64,000 nt of DNA, from the NCBI GenBank assembly GCA_947625495.1, contig CANQOQ010000007.1:17876-81875 (forward strand), in the 5' to 3' direction. Numbering within the stretch: position 1 is the stretch's first letter; each line of letters opens with the position of its first letter. Positions 8,790 to 16,695 of the stretch are shown here, piece after piece. Origin of the DNA: Candidatus Gastranaerophilales bacterium (GTDB lineage: Bacteria > Cyanobacteriota > Vampirovibrionia > Gastranaerophilales > Gastranaerophilaceae). Under the pieces are notes generated by a model that was not told the DNA's origin, made no database searches, and saw only the letters and a list, made by a program, of their open reading frames with translations. The position numbers and the translations under genes are program-made.

Positions 8790-9542
8790 TTATTCGGGAT
8801 ATCTTGAAGTTGCTTTTATTAGCATTTTTGCCAATTTTTCACATCCTGAAAATCCTCTCTCTTTTATTTTTTGTGCCGATTTCTCAACATCATATTTTAC
8901 CGATTTATGTGTAATTTTGTATGTTGAATCATTTTCGTTAATTTCCATAATGGCGTAGCAAGAATCAGGAGAATTGCTGAAAGGTCTTCCTATACTGCCG
9001 GCATTTACTACTGTTTGTTCTGTATTTGTTTGATAGCCTGCAGGCATGTGGGTATGCCCGCAGAATATTACATCTGCTTTTGTATCTTTTATTATTTCTT
9101 CTATTTCTTCAATTTTCATATCGGGAAATATATTCTCATCATTTTTTCTCGGAGAACCGTGTACTAATAATATTTTTATTCCGAATAAATCTATTTCTTC
9201 CTGTTCTTTTAAAGATTTAAGAAAATCTTTGTCTTCATCATTTAACAATTGGGAATCAGCCAAATAAGCAGCGGCCATTACTTCATTTACTTTTAGAAGT
9301 TTATTTTGGGTTTCAAACGAAAATACAGACAACATTTTGTCTGTATTACCCTGAATTATATGAAAATCTTTAGACTTAGAAAGCTCTTTAATTCTATTTA
9401 ATGTATTTATAGGTTCCGGACCTGCCATTACAATATCACCGAGACAAAATATTTTATTGCATTGTTCTGACTTAATATCATCTAAAACACTGTTTAATGC
9501 CTCAAGGTTTGCGTGAATATCAGATATAACAGCTATTTTCAT
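8790..9542 (-). CDS. Calcineurin-like metallophosphoesterase (YfcE/MJ0936 type)
   Basis: 250 residues from ATG 9542; an upstream in-frame TTG at 9554 would add four residues, but the GGGGATAGA before ATG serves as RBS. All metallophosphoesterase motifs are present in order: 'ISDIHANLEAL', 'LGDIVMAGPEP', 'QGNTDK', 'LVHGSPR' and 'CGHTHMP'. The compact single domain fits the YfcE/MJ0936 group of small phosphodiesterases, cytoplasmic with two bound metal ions. Substrate cannot be judged. It is divergent from ispG with a 61-bp gap. Confidence 0.9.
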   Translation of the reverse strand: MKIAVISDIHANLEALNSVLDDIKSEQCNKIFCLGDIVMAGPEPINTLNRIKELSKSKDFHIIQGNTDKMLSVFSFETQNKLLKVNEVMAAAYLADSQLLNDEDKDFLKSLKEQEEIDLFGIKILLVHGSPRKNDENIFPDMKIEEIEEIIKDTKADVIFCGHTHMPAGYQTNTEQTVVNAGSIGRPFSNSPDSCYAIMEINENDSTYKITHKSVKYDVEKSAQKIKERGFSGCEKLAKMLIKATSRYPE

Positions 9543-9576
9543 TTCTATCCCCAATATATATGTAGATTTATGCTAA

Positions 9577-9582
9577 TATAAT
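9577..9582 (+). promoter_or_regulatory. -10 box upstream of ispG
   Basis: A perfect TATAAT lies 22 bp before the ispG ATG in the gap between divergent genes. A convincing -35 is not visible. Confidence 0.4.
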
Positions 9583-9603
9583 TTTAACAGGAATTAGAAA
9601 GTC

Positions 9604-10659
9604 ATGATACAAAGAAAAATTACAAAACAAATAAAAATCGGAAATGTAAAAATAGGCGGAGGTGCTCCAATCTCTGTACAGTCAATGACAAATACCGATA
9701 CAAGGGATGTAAAATCTACCTTAAAACAAATTAACAATCTCTCTGAAATCGGCTGTGAAATTATCAGATTGGCTGTTCTTAATGCTGATGCGGCTGATGC
9801 AATAAAAGAAATAAAGAAAAAATCTCCTGTTCCTATTGTTGCAGATATCCATTTTGATTACAGACTGGCTATAAAATGTATTGAAAACGGCATAGATGCA
9901 CTTAGAATAAATCCGGGGAATATCGGAAAAGAAGAAAATGTTAAAAAAGTTGTTAAACTTGCGAAAACAAACAATATTCCTATAAGGATTGGAATAAATG
10001 CAGGTTCTCTTGAAAAAGATTTGGAGCAATTAAATATTCCTCTGTATGAAAAAATGGTCGAAAGTGCAATGCGCCATATTAAAATATTGGAAGATAATGA
10101 TTTTGATAATATAAAGGTTTCTTTAAAATCCAGTGATGTACTAACGACCATTGAGGCTTACAGATTAATCTCGAAAAAAACAGATTATCCTCTGCATCTC
10201 GGAGTTACTGAAGCAGGTACGTATACAGGCGGTATTGTAAAATCTGCAGTCGGATTAGGGACTCTTTTGGCTGAAGGTATAGGTGATACCCTGCGAGTCT
10301 CTCTTACCGATTCACCTGTAGAAGAGGTTAAAGCAGGATATATGATTCTTAAATCTCTGGGATTAAGACAAAAAGGAATTAATTTTATTTCTTGTCCTAC
10401 TTGCGGAAGAACTCAAATTAATCTTATTTCTCTTGCAAAAGAAGTTGAAAAACGCTTGGAAAATTTGGACAAACCATTAACTATTGCAGTTATGGGCTGT
10501 GCCGTTAACGGCCCGGGTGAGGCTAAACACGCTGACTACGGTATCGCAGGCGGTATTAAAGAAGGTTATATTTTTAAAAAAGGTGAAATAATAAAAAAAC
10601 TCCCCGAAGAAAAATTAATTGATGAATTTATAAATCTCATACAAATGGAGAATGGCTAA
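9604..10659 (+). CDS. ispG: 4-hydroxy-3-methylbut-2-enyl diphosphate synthase
   Basis: 351 residues, usual length for the short bacterial IspG/GcpE. This enzyme converts methylerythritol cyclodiphosphate to HMBPP in the MEP isoprenoid pathway using a [4Fe-4S] cluster. The N-terminal TIM barrel opens with 'KIGGGAPISVQSMTNTDTRD'. The cluster domain has 'SCPTCGRTQINL' and 'AVMGCAVNGPGEAKHADYGIAGG', which supply the three cysteines and the conserved glutamate. It is cytoplasmic. It stands alone between a divergent phosphoesterase and a small secreted protein. Confidence 0.97.
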   Translation: MIQRKITKQIKIGNVKIGGGAPISVQSMTNTDTRDVKSTLKQINNLSEIGCEIIRLAVLNADAADAIKEIKKKSPVPIVADIHFDYRLAIKCIENGIDALRINPGNIGKEENVKKVVKLAKTNNIPIRIGINAGSLEKDLEQLNIPLYEKMVESAMRHIKILEDNDFDNIKVSLKSSDVLTTIEAYRLISKKTDYPLHLGVTEAGTYTGGIVKSAVGLGTLLAEGIGDTLRVSLTDSPVEEVKAGYMILKSLGLRQKGINFISCPTCGRTQINLISLAKEVEKRLENLDKPLTIAVMGCAVNGPGEAKHADYGIAGGIKEGYIFKKGEIIKKLPEEKLIDEFINLIQMENG

Positions 10660-10718
10660 ATATTGCAATCTGTTAAAAAATAGGTTATTATATTATTGTA
10701 CAAAAGGGGATTTATAAT

Positions 10719-11027
10719 ATGAAAAAGATAGCTTTTTTATTATTAATATTATTTTCGACATCAATAAATGCCAATGCTTTTGTTGATAACCAATATACAT
10801 CAAGTGAGCAGTTCCTTGTTAATATAGGATACTCTAAAGAAGCTGCTAAAGTTTTGACTATTGTCAATCAAGATCCATACAGAGAAAATTATAGTGATAA
10901 CGCTCCGTACAGTCCGCTTGAGATTGCAAAAAGAGCATACCATTACTTGGTTCCCGGAGTAAATACTGATTATGATTTTTATAATCATAGCGGAGACTTT
11001 AATAGTACAAGTTGGAGAGATTTCTAA
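10719..11027 (+). CDS. Small secreted protein of unknown function
   Basis: 102 residues, with AGGGGA before the ATG. Residues 1-20 form a clear signal peptide (MKKIAFLLLILFSTSINANA) ending in an ANA cleavage motif. The mature part is acidic and Tyr/Asn-rich with no cysteines and no recognised domain. It follows ispG by 59 bp and is closed by a perfect terminator, so it may be an independent unit. Confidence 0.7.
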   Translation: MKKIAFLLLILFSTSINANAFVDNQYTSSEQFLVNIGYSKEAAKVLTIVNQDPYRENYSDNAPYSPLEIAKRAYHYLVPGVNTDYDFYNHSGDFNSTSWRDF

Positions 11028-11045
11028 TAAGATAATTTATAGTGT

Positions 11046-11078
11046 AAACAAAGAGGCACAATTTGTGCCTCTTTGTTT
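11046..11078 (+). terminator. Intrinsic terminator after the small secreted protein
   Basis: A perfect 15-bp inverted repeat (AAACAAAGAGGCACA and its complement) around a three-base loop, ending in a T-rich tail. It lies 19 bp after the stop codon. Confidence 0.85.
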
Positions 11079-11143
11079 ATTCTAAATATTGAATTATTTT
11101 TAATATACCTTTATTATAGTAAAGTGTTACTAAGAGTAATTAT

Positions 11144-11818
11144 ATGATAAAACGTATTATTAAAACTTCCGTTCTATTTTTATTAGTTTTTGTGTCAACA
11201 GGTATTTGTTGTGCTTATGAACTATCTGATGCAAAGACATTATTAGATAAAGCTAAAACTGCTTCTTTAAAGGAAGAAAAGTATGATTATATTAATCAAG
11301 CAAGGGAAATATATTTTGAGAACTATATGTTAAATCAAACTGATATTGATTCTCTTATAGGACTTTCTAAAACATATCAAATGATTGGAGACCGAAAAGA
11401 AGCGAAACTTTATGTTTTAAAAGCATATAATATAAGACCTTATGATGCTTATCTGCAAAGAGAAATGGCGGATTTTTATTATTCTTTTCAAGAGTATTCA
11501 ACTGCTATAGAATATTATAAGCTAGCCTTGGCTTCGGGGCTGTTAAGAGATTTTGACACTAATCTTAAAACGGCTAAATGTTATGAAAAACTCGGTGATT
11601 TAGAAAATGCTGAATTATATTATAAAATATGTAATCATTTAAATTCTCATTCGCAAGTAGTTTTGAATAAATTAAATGAATATGAATCAAGCCATCATAA
11701 AGACAACACTGATGAACTTGAAAATGCAAAATACAAATATTTGTTTAAAGATAAACCGCTTTCAGAAAGCGAACAAAATGATAAAGATGCCGAAAAAATA
11801 ATTGAACAATTAAACTAA
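11144..11818 (+). CDS. Secreted/periplasmic TPR protein
   Basis: 224 residues. A signal peptide or anchor runs through residues 1-25 (hydrophobic LFLLVFVSTGICCA); the Cys pair could make it a lipoprotein, but no strict lipobox is seen. Residues about 45-190 contain three to four tetratricopeptide repeats ('GLSKTYQMIGDRKEAKLYVLKAYNIRP', 'EMADFYYSFQEYSTAIEYYKLALASG', 'KTAKCYEKLGDLENAELYYKI'). The tail is acidic. A protein-protein scaffold in the envelope is likely. It converges on the next gene and overlaps it by four bases. Confidence 0.75.
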   Translation: MIKRIIKTSVLFLLVFVSTGICCAYELSDAKTLLDKAKTASLKEEKYDYINQAREIYFENYMLNQTDIDSLIGLSKTYQMIGDRKEAKLYVLKAYNIRPYDAYLQREMADFYYSFQEYSTAIEYYKLALASGLLRDFDTNLKTAKCYEKLGDLENAELYYKICNHLNSHSQVVLNKLNEYESSHHKDNTDELENAKYKYLFKDKPLSESEQNDKDAEKIIEQLN

Positions 11819-12303
11819 TTTTTATTTTGATATGTTTTAATAGCTGCTTGATTTCTTAAGTACTCATATATAGCCCCGCCGATTTCTTCCGTTGGGTCAA
11901 AATATGGAGAATTTGGCATTAGAGTCTGCCTTATAAGCATTTTATTTAAAGGACCAAATGCATCAGGTATAAGAGTTTTTCTGTATATGCCTGCAAGCAT
12001 TACCTGAATATTCGGAGATGTTACATTATTGAATCTCGATAAGGCAGGATACAATTTATCGATACCATTTACTCCTTTATCAAGCATTTTATCCAATATT
12101 TGCAAAGTATCAAGAACTTGTTCTTCCGTATTTGCTGATTTTAAAAAAGTGTCTATATAAGGAAGTGCTTCTTGCCCGTAGTTTAATATATCCCGAGTTC
12201 TTTTATCATCATAAACGGCATAATTCCTGTATTGATTGGGAAGTGATACTCCTTGCCCGAGTTTAGAAACTGTATTTGCAATTTGCGAATTAAAATTAAT
12301 CAT
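11815..12303 (-). CDS. Orphan helical-repeat protein, last gene of the riboswitch operon
   Basis: 162 residues, ATG 12303 preceded by AGGT. No recognised family. The sequence is mostly amphipathic helices with a HEAT-like rhythm ('ALPYIDTFLKSANTEEQVLDTLQILDKML', 'LYPALSRFNNVTSPNIQVMLAGIYRKTL', 'AFGPLNKMLIRQTL'). It has no signal peptide or TM. It starts 9 bp after the stop of the 499-residue membrane protein gene and is probably the third gene of that operon. Confidence 0.65.
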   Translation of the reverse strand: MINFNSQIANTVSKLGQGVSLPNQYRNYAVYDDKRTRDILNYGQEALPYIDTFLKSANTEEQVLDTLQILDKMLDKGVNGIDKLYPALSRFNNVTSPNIQVMLAGIYRKTLIPDAFGPLNKMLIRQTLMPNSPYFDPTEEIGGAIYEYLRNQAAIKTYQNKN

Positions 12304-12312
12304 TATTTATAC

Positions 12313-13812
12313 CTATGTATATACGTATGGCGGCCCGTTTTTTGTCTCTTGCAAAATATTATCTGCCAAACTTTTAAGTTCTTCACGGTTTTTCAATTCG
12401 GATTTTGCAAGCTTTGTAAAATTGTCTATTAAAGGATTTATAGCGCTTTCTTTTTTTGATTTAAAATTTCGTATCTCTATTTCAACAAGTCTTTTTCTTA
12501 AATCAAGTTCGGTTTTTGCATTTTCTTTTATAACAGTTACATCTTTAACCGCATCCATTGCCTGTTTAAATAAATATCCTGCAGCACTTGAGAGAGTGAA
12601 TGCCGTAAAAATATATTTGGTAAATTTATTTTCGGGGTTTAAAATCCAGTTGTAAAGATGTCCTCTATTTTCATCAATATAACAGTAATATTGAATTTTC
12701 TTGGGAATCCCGCCTAAAGCAGTCGGTGCATCCGCAAATATAGTCTTTTTTGTTTGATTAACCGATTTAATAATTTCTTCCGTTTCCGCTTGAGACAGAT
12801 TATATTTAGCGCCTATTTCTTTGATATATTCGGGCTTTGCACATATTGATTTCAGCATTTCAATAATTGATGGAATATCTTTTTTTTCTGCATTTTGTGC
12901 AGTTTTATTAATTGCATTAATCGTATTTTCAGTAAAGTTATTTGCATATTGGCTTGAATATTGAGCAGTTTTTCTCAAATTTGACAGGCTTATTTTTCCT
13001 GCCATAAGTGCTATAGCTGTAACTCCAAGGGTTAGCAGTATAAATTTAATATCTTTTTCTTTATTTTTATTTCCGTTTTCATTTTTTGCTTCTTTTTGTC
13101 TGCCTTTAAATGACAAGTATTTATTTAATATATTTGTAGATTGATTTGTATTATTAAGAACCGAATCAAAATATTTTATATTTTTTTGAAGCATTTCGTT
13201 AACGGTTTTGAGTTTTCCGGAAAAAGAACTTGTTTCAACTTCAATAAGATTTTCCTGTAAATCTCTTTCTATATCGGCCGATTGTTTTTTTATCCAGATA
13301 TCTTTTGCGCCGTCAACAAAGTTTTTGCAGGCTATTGTAATTCCGCTCATGATGAAAATTGCACAAGCACCAAGAATATTTTTAAAATTTGGATCTCGAA
13401 TAGCTCTATATATTGCAAATTGCGGTTCTTCTTTGATATTCATATTTACGGCTAAATCAGGCAGCTGCTCAAAACTTTTGGAAGTAAGAAGAGTCTTTGA
13501 TGAATGTTTAATAATGCTGCTTAATCCGAGTATTGTACCTGCAAGTATTCCTGTTCCTATAATTAACGGTTTAATTGCTTTTTTTATATCAAAACTGCTT
13601 TCATGTTCTATTTTTTGCTGTTTTTCAGGTATGTTAAAATATTGGGGCGTATCTATTACTAAAAGTGAATCTTGTATATCATTAAAAGAGATATAATTTC
13701 CGTTTGGATTTGAAACATGATTATTTATTAACACACCTTTTAGCGTCTTATTTATATTTTCATCACGTGTTTTAGTTCTTGTTTGATTTATTTTTAATGC
13801 TTCTATTGGCAT
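12313..13812 (-). CDS. Orphan multi-TM coiled-coil protein, second gene of the riboswitch operon
   Basis: 499 residues, no recognised family. The N-terminus has 'NPNGNYISFNDIQDS', a variant of the FKG-type start. Four hydrophobic segments are clear: 'LIIGTGILAGTILGLSSII', 'NILGACAIFIMSGITIA', 'FILLTLGVTAIALMAG' and 'YIFTAFTLSSAAGYLF'. Long charged helices between and after them are probably coiled coils. The start lies 41 bp inside the preceding gene, so the two are translated together. It is related in style, not obviously in sequence, to the 928- and 596-residue proteins of this window. Confidence 0.7.
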   Translation of the reverse strand: MPIEALKINQTRTKTRDENINKTLKGVLINNHVSNPNGNYISFNDIQDSLLVIDTPQYFNIPEKQQKIEHESSFDIKKAIKPLIIGTGILAGTILGLSSIIKHSSKTLLTSKSFEQLPDLAVNMNIKEEPQFAIYRAIRDPNFKNILGACAIFIMSGITIACKNFVDGAKDIWIKKQSADIERDLQENLIEVETSSFSGKLKTVNEMLQKNIKYFDSVLNNTNQSTNILNKYLSFKGRQKEAKNENGNKNKEKDIKFILLTLGVTAIALMAGKISLSNLRKTAQYSSQYANNFTENTINAINKTAQNAEKKDIPSIIEMLKSICAKPEYIKEIGAKYNLSQAETEEIIKSVNQTKKTIFADAPTALGGIPKKIQYYCYIDENRGHLYNWILNPENKFTKYIFTAFTLSSAAGYLFKQAMDAVKDVTVIKENAKTELDLRKRLVEIEIRNFKSKKESAINPLIDNFTKLAKSELKNREELKSLADNILQETKNGPPYVYT

Positions 13813-14506
13813 CTTTATCTCGTCTCTTAATTAATTTAGGGATTTGCAGCAGATATTTTTTTAATTCTCTTGATTTGAAAACTGCTAATATGTCATCATT
13901 TTTGTAATTTTCATCTTCTATATCAGGCATAAAAAACAGAAAAAAATTTTTTGTTATTTTCTTTAATTTTTCACTTAATTTTCTGTTAAGAAAATTTTTA
14001 ATATCACCAAATATTGCGGTAAGTTTTTCTGTAATTTGAATAAGAAATTCAGATATATTTTTTTGTATTTGTGCAAACTTTTCAATTATTTTAGGAATTT
14101 GCATTAAAATATTTATTAATGGAGAAATTATAATATTTATAACGATGCCTATAGGTTTTGAAATAATATTAGGCAAAGTATTTTGGATTTGAGATAATGT
14201 ATTTCTGATTTTGTCAGCAATATTTTGAATATTTTTTGATAATTTATGAGCGAATTCAATTTGTCTTTCAAATGCGGTTTTTGCATTTTGTTCTCTTGCT
14301 TCTTGTGCTTTCATTCTTAGACCAACGGCATAACATTTAAGCCAAGACCATTCATTTGAAGGTTTTGGTTTTGAAACAGTGTTATCTCTCATTTTACCTG
14401 CTCCGCCCGCCATTTTCTGGCTGCATATCGGACAAGCAGCGGGCGGCAGCCCGTGCGGGCATAATCCTGCTTTATTTGTTGTTTGATTTAGTATTGGTGT
14501 TGACAT
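13772..14506 (-). CDS. Zinc-motif (CPHGxPPxxCPIC) orphan protein under a cobalamin-type riboswitch
   Basis: 244 residues. Near the N-terminus 'LCPHGLPPAACPIC' (about residues 15-28) offers three Cys and one His, which suggests a metal-binding knuckle. The middle is amphipathic helices plus a hydrophobic stretch 'IGIVINIIISPLINILMQIP'. The C-terminus is Lys-rich. I do not recognise the family. It is the first gene of a three-gene operon (then the 499- and 162-residue proteins) and is preceded directly by a cobalamin-riboswitch-like leader. The hairpin of that leader covers the RBS-like AAGG, and its T7 run abuts the ATG. Cobalamin import, sensing or handling is a reasonable guess. Confidence 0.7.
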   Translation of the reverse strand: MSTPILNQTTNKAGLCPHGLPPAACPICSQKMAGGAGKMRDNTVSKPKPSNEWSWLKCYAVGLRMKAQEAREQNAKTAFERQIEFAHKLSKNIQNIADKIRNTLSQIQNTLPNIISKPIGIVINIIISPLINILMQIPKIIEKFAQIQKNISEFLIQITEKLTAIFGDIKNFLNRKLSEKLKKITKNFFLFFMPDIEDENYKNDDILAVFKSRELKKYLLQIPKLIKRRDKDANRSIKNKSNKN

Positions 14507-14537
14507 AAAAAAACCTTACTGTTTAGTTAACGTAAGG
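14507..14537 (-). terminator. Expression-platform hairpin with T7 run (terminator or RBS sequester)
   Basis: On the minus strand CCTTAC...GTAAGG (extended by GTT/AAC with one bulge) is followed by seven T and then the start ATG at 14506. The 3' arm contains the only SD-like AAGG, so the hairpin can block translation, terminate transcription, or both. It is the probable output of the riboswitch. Confidence 0.7.
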
Positions 14538-14650
14538 CGCCGTATTTTATATTTAACCGGATTACGCAGTTAAAATATAAATTAGAGCATTCCGGCTTTA
14601 ACGGCTGCGTTCCAGCTAAGGATTTACACCTTATTTCCTCATATTAACAA
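14514..14650 (-). ncRNA. Cobalamin riboswitch-like leader
   Basis: Read on the minus strand, 14645-14582 gives GAGGAAA, stem UAAGG-UGUAAAU-CCUUA, then AGCUGGAACGCAGC-CGUUAA and AGCCGGAAUGCUC. These correspond in order to the conserved core of B12 riboswitches; the E. coli btuB leader has AGCUGACGCGCAGCGGUAA at the same place. A hairpin downstream (14546-14581, stem TTTATATT/AATATAAA plus TAAC/GTTA) displays UGCGU, complementary to ACGCA in the core. That matches the L5-L13 kissing loop of this class. An expression-platform hairpin (14514-14537) follows. It lies between ychF and the Cys-motif gene. Confidence 0.82.
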
Positions 14651-14693
14651 AAATATATTATCATGATGATTTTTAAGATAACAGTATTTTTTA

Positions 14694-15791
14694 CTAAATA
14701 TTAAATCTGAAATGAACTATATCTCCATCTTGTATAATATAATCCTTACCTTCAAGTCTTGTTACACCTTTATCTCTTGCGGCAGCATAAGAACCGGAGT
14801 CGACAAAATCTTTATATGAAGTAACTTCTGCCCTTATAAATCCTTTCTCAAAATCGGTATGAATGACACCTGCAGCTTTTGGAGCTTTTGAACCTGCTTT
14901 AACAGTCCAAGCTCTTACTTCTTTTTCTCCCGCCGTAATAAACGTGGTTAAATTTAGTAATTTATATACTGATTGAATCATTCTTTCAATCCCTGAACTT
15001 GTAACACCAAGGTCAGATAGATATGCTTTTGCTTCTTCTTTTGATAAATCAACAAGTTCAGCTTCTATTTTTGCTGAAATAACGACTACATCAGCATTAT
15101 GTTTTTTTGCATATTCTCTTACCTGTTCAACATAATTATTACCTTTTGCAAGGTCTTTTTCACTGACATTGGCTGCATATATAACGGGTTTTATACACAT
15201 TAGTTGAGATGATCTTGCTATTTCAAGTTCATCACCTTCAAAATGGTCTTCTATATTTATAAACATTGCGTCAGATAGTAATTCATTTAATTTTGTAAGA
15301 ACTTTATGTTCCAATACAGCTTGTTTTTCACCGCCTTTTACCTGTTTAGTCAGTCTTTCAAGTCTTCTTTCTATTGAAGCCATATCAGCCAAAGCAAGTT
15401 CCGTATTTATTGTTTCAATATCATCAATAGGATTTATTTTCCCTGCGACGTGAATGGTATTATCATCGTCAAAACATCTTACTACTTGAATAATGGCATC
15501 AACCTCTCTTATATTATGTAAAAATTGATTGCCTAGTCCTTCACCTTTACTTGCACCTTTAACAAGTCCTGCAATATCAACAAATTCAATAGCTGTAGGA
15601 ATTACTACATTAGTTTTTACTAAATCTTTTAATACGTCTAATCTCTCATCAGGAACATTAACAACACCGACATTGGGCTCTATGGTGCAAAAAGGATAAT
15701 TCTCACTTTGTGCATTATTTGATGAGGTCAGTGCGTTAAATAAAGTTGATTTTCCGACATTAGGAAGTCCTACAATACCTGCTCTTAACAT
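14694..15791 (-). CDS. ychF: Redox-regulated ATPase/GTPase YchF (OLA1 family)
   Basis: 365 residues, the family's normal length, start ATG 15791 behind AAAGGGAAA. P-loop 'GLPNVGKST' is at residues 8-16. The switch region is 'DIAGLVKGASKGEGLGNQFL', a coiled-coil insertion follows, and the C-terminal TGS domain runs to the end ('TFITAGEKEVRAWTV...VHFRFNI'). YchF is a universally conserved Obg-type P-loop NTPase that binds ribosomes and prefers ATP. It is cytoplasmic. The riboswitch leader begins about 45 bp beyond its stop. Confidence 0.97.
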   Translation of the reverse strand: MLRAGIVGLPNVGKSTLFNALTSSNNAQSENYPFCTIEPNVGVVNVPDERLDVLKDLVKTNVVIPTAIEFVDIAGLVKGASKGEGLGNQFLHNIREVDAIIQVVRCFDDDNTIHVAGKINPIDDIETINTELALADMASIERRLERLTKQVKGGEKQAVLEHKVLTKLNELLSDAMFINIEDHFEGDELEIARSSQLMCIKPVIYAANVSEKDLAKGNNYVEQVREYAKKHNADVVVISAKIEAELVDLSKEEAKAYLSDLGVTSSGIERMIQSVYKLLNLTTFITAGEKEVRAWTVKAGSKAPKAAGVIHTDFEKGFIRAEVTSYKDFVDSGSYAAARDKGVTRLEGKDYIIQDGDIVHFRFNI

Positions 15792-15853
15792 AATATTTCC
15801 CTTTCACGCTAAATAAAGAGTAATATAAAAATAAAAGCTAATCAACAGGTATA

Positions 15854-16645
15854 TTAACCTTTAATTTCGGTATCGGAGGAAACTTTTATAATAAAAGACG
15901 TTCCGGCAGGAAGTGAGAGATTCCCACCCTTTGTAAATATGGTAATAATTGGAGCTGTTACTATATTTACGGTATAAAATGCAGCACCGCCGAGCAGCGG
16001 AATAAAAGAAAATATGTTTACGATTGGTATTGCAGCCATTGCACTTGCTGCTGTTTGAGTAGTTCCAAAAAACTTTCTGCCCGGTTGTGTTGTTTTTGCG
16101 AAATTATGCCAGTATGAACGTTTTCCCTTTATATTACTGAAAAATACTTTTTTTGAATTGGCTGAACTTAGTTTTGTTTCTATTTTTGAAGCGATTCCGT
16201 TAAAATAAATTTCATCAATTTTAAGTTCTATCAACCCTCCGTTCCCGCTTAATTGCGGAGGATGTGCATCTGTTATTGTGCCTTTAAACAGAGTTCCTGC
16301 AGGTATTATTGTTTTATCTTTTGTTTCAAATCCGTTTTGGCTTACAAATGATATTTTGCTGCCTTTGTTTATTCGGTCTGAAATCGCACGCTGAGAGTTA
16401 AGTATTATTTTTGTTCCGCCCTTTATCACATATATTTTACCCGTAGGATTATATTGTGGTTTTTCATTTATAACGTTGGTTGTATCCGTAGGAACTACAC
16501 TCGGAAGTGCAGGTAGTACTTCTTTGTCAGATGAAACATTATAGTTTTTTCTGATGTTAGCATCTATTGAAGTGTCAAATTCCACTGCCATAACGGGCAT
16601 TAGATTAAGATTCACCATTAATAACATTATAATTATCTTTTTCAT
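15854..16645 (-). CDS. Secreted beta-rich protein of unknown function
   Basis: 263 residues with a signal peptide (MKKIIIMLLMVNLNLMPVMA). The mature part has a repeated 'x-AGT-x-F-x-G' pattern ('GGTKIILN', 'IPAGTLFKGTITDA', 'LPAGTSFIIKV') and 'GNGGLIELKIDEIYFNG'. This recalls the beta-barrel folds of VirB10/TraB-like periplasmic proteins, but I cannot assign it. A hydrophobic Ala/Ile/Pro segment lies at about 195-235. No RBS is evident. It lies 62 bp upstream of ychF on the same strand and may share its transcript. Confidence 0.65.
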   Translation of the reverse strand: MKKIIIMLLMVNLNLMPVMAVEFDTSIDANIRKNYNVSSDKEVLPALPSVVPTDTTNVINEKPQYNPTGKIYVIKGGTKIILNSQRAISDRINKGSKISFVSQNGFETKDKTIIPAGTLFKGTITDAHPPQLSGNGGLIELKIDEIYFNGIASKIETKLSSANSKKVFFSNIKGKRSYWHNFAKTTQPGRKFFGTTQTAASAMAAIPIVNIFSFIPLLGGAAFYTVNIVTAPIITIFTKGGNLSLPAGTSFIIKVSSDTEIKG

Positions 16646-16664
16646 AATTATATTTTATAATTAA

Positions 16665-16694
16665 TCAAAAAAATTTCCCTCAATTAAATGAGGG
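16665..16694 (-). terminator. Terminator after the 596-residue orphan gene
   Basis: On the minus strand CCCTCATTTAATTGAGGG is followed by AAATTTTTTT, starting one base after the stop at 16696. It separates this gene from the secreted protein gene downstream. Confidence 0.8.
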
Positions 16695-16695
16695 A

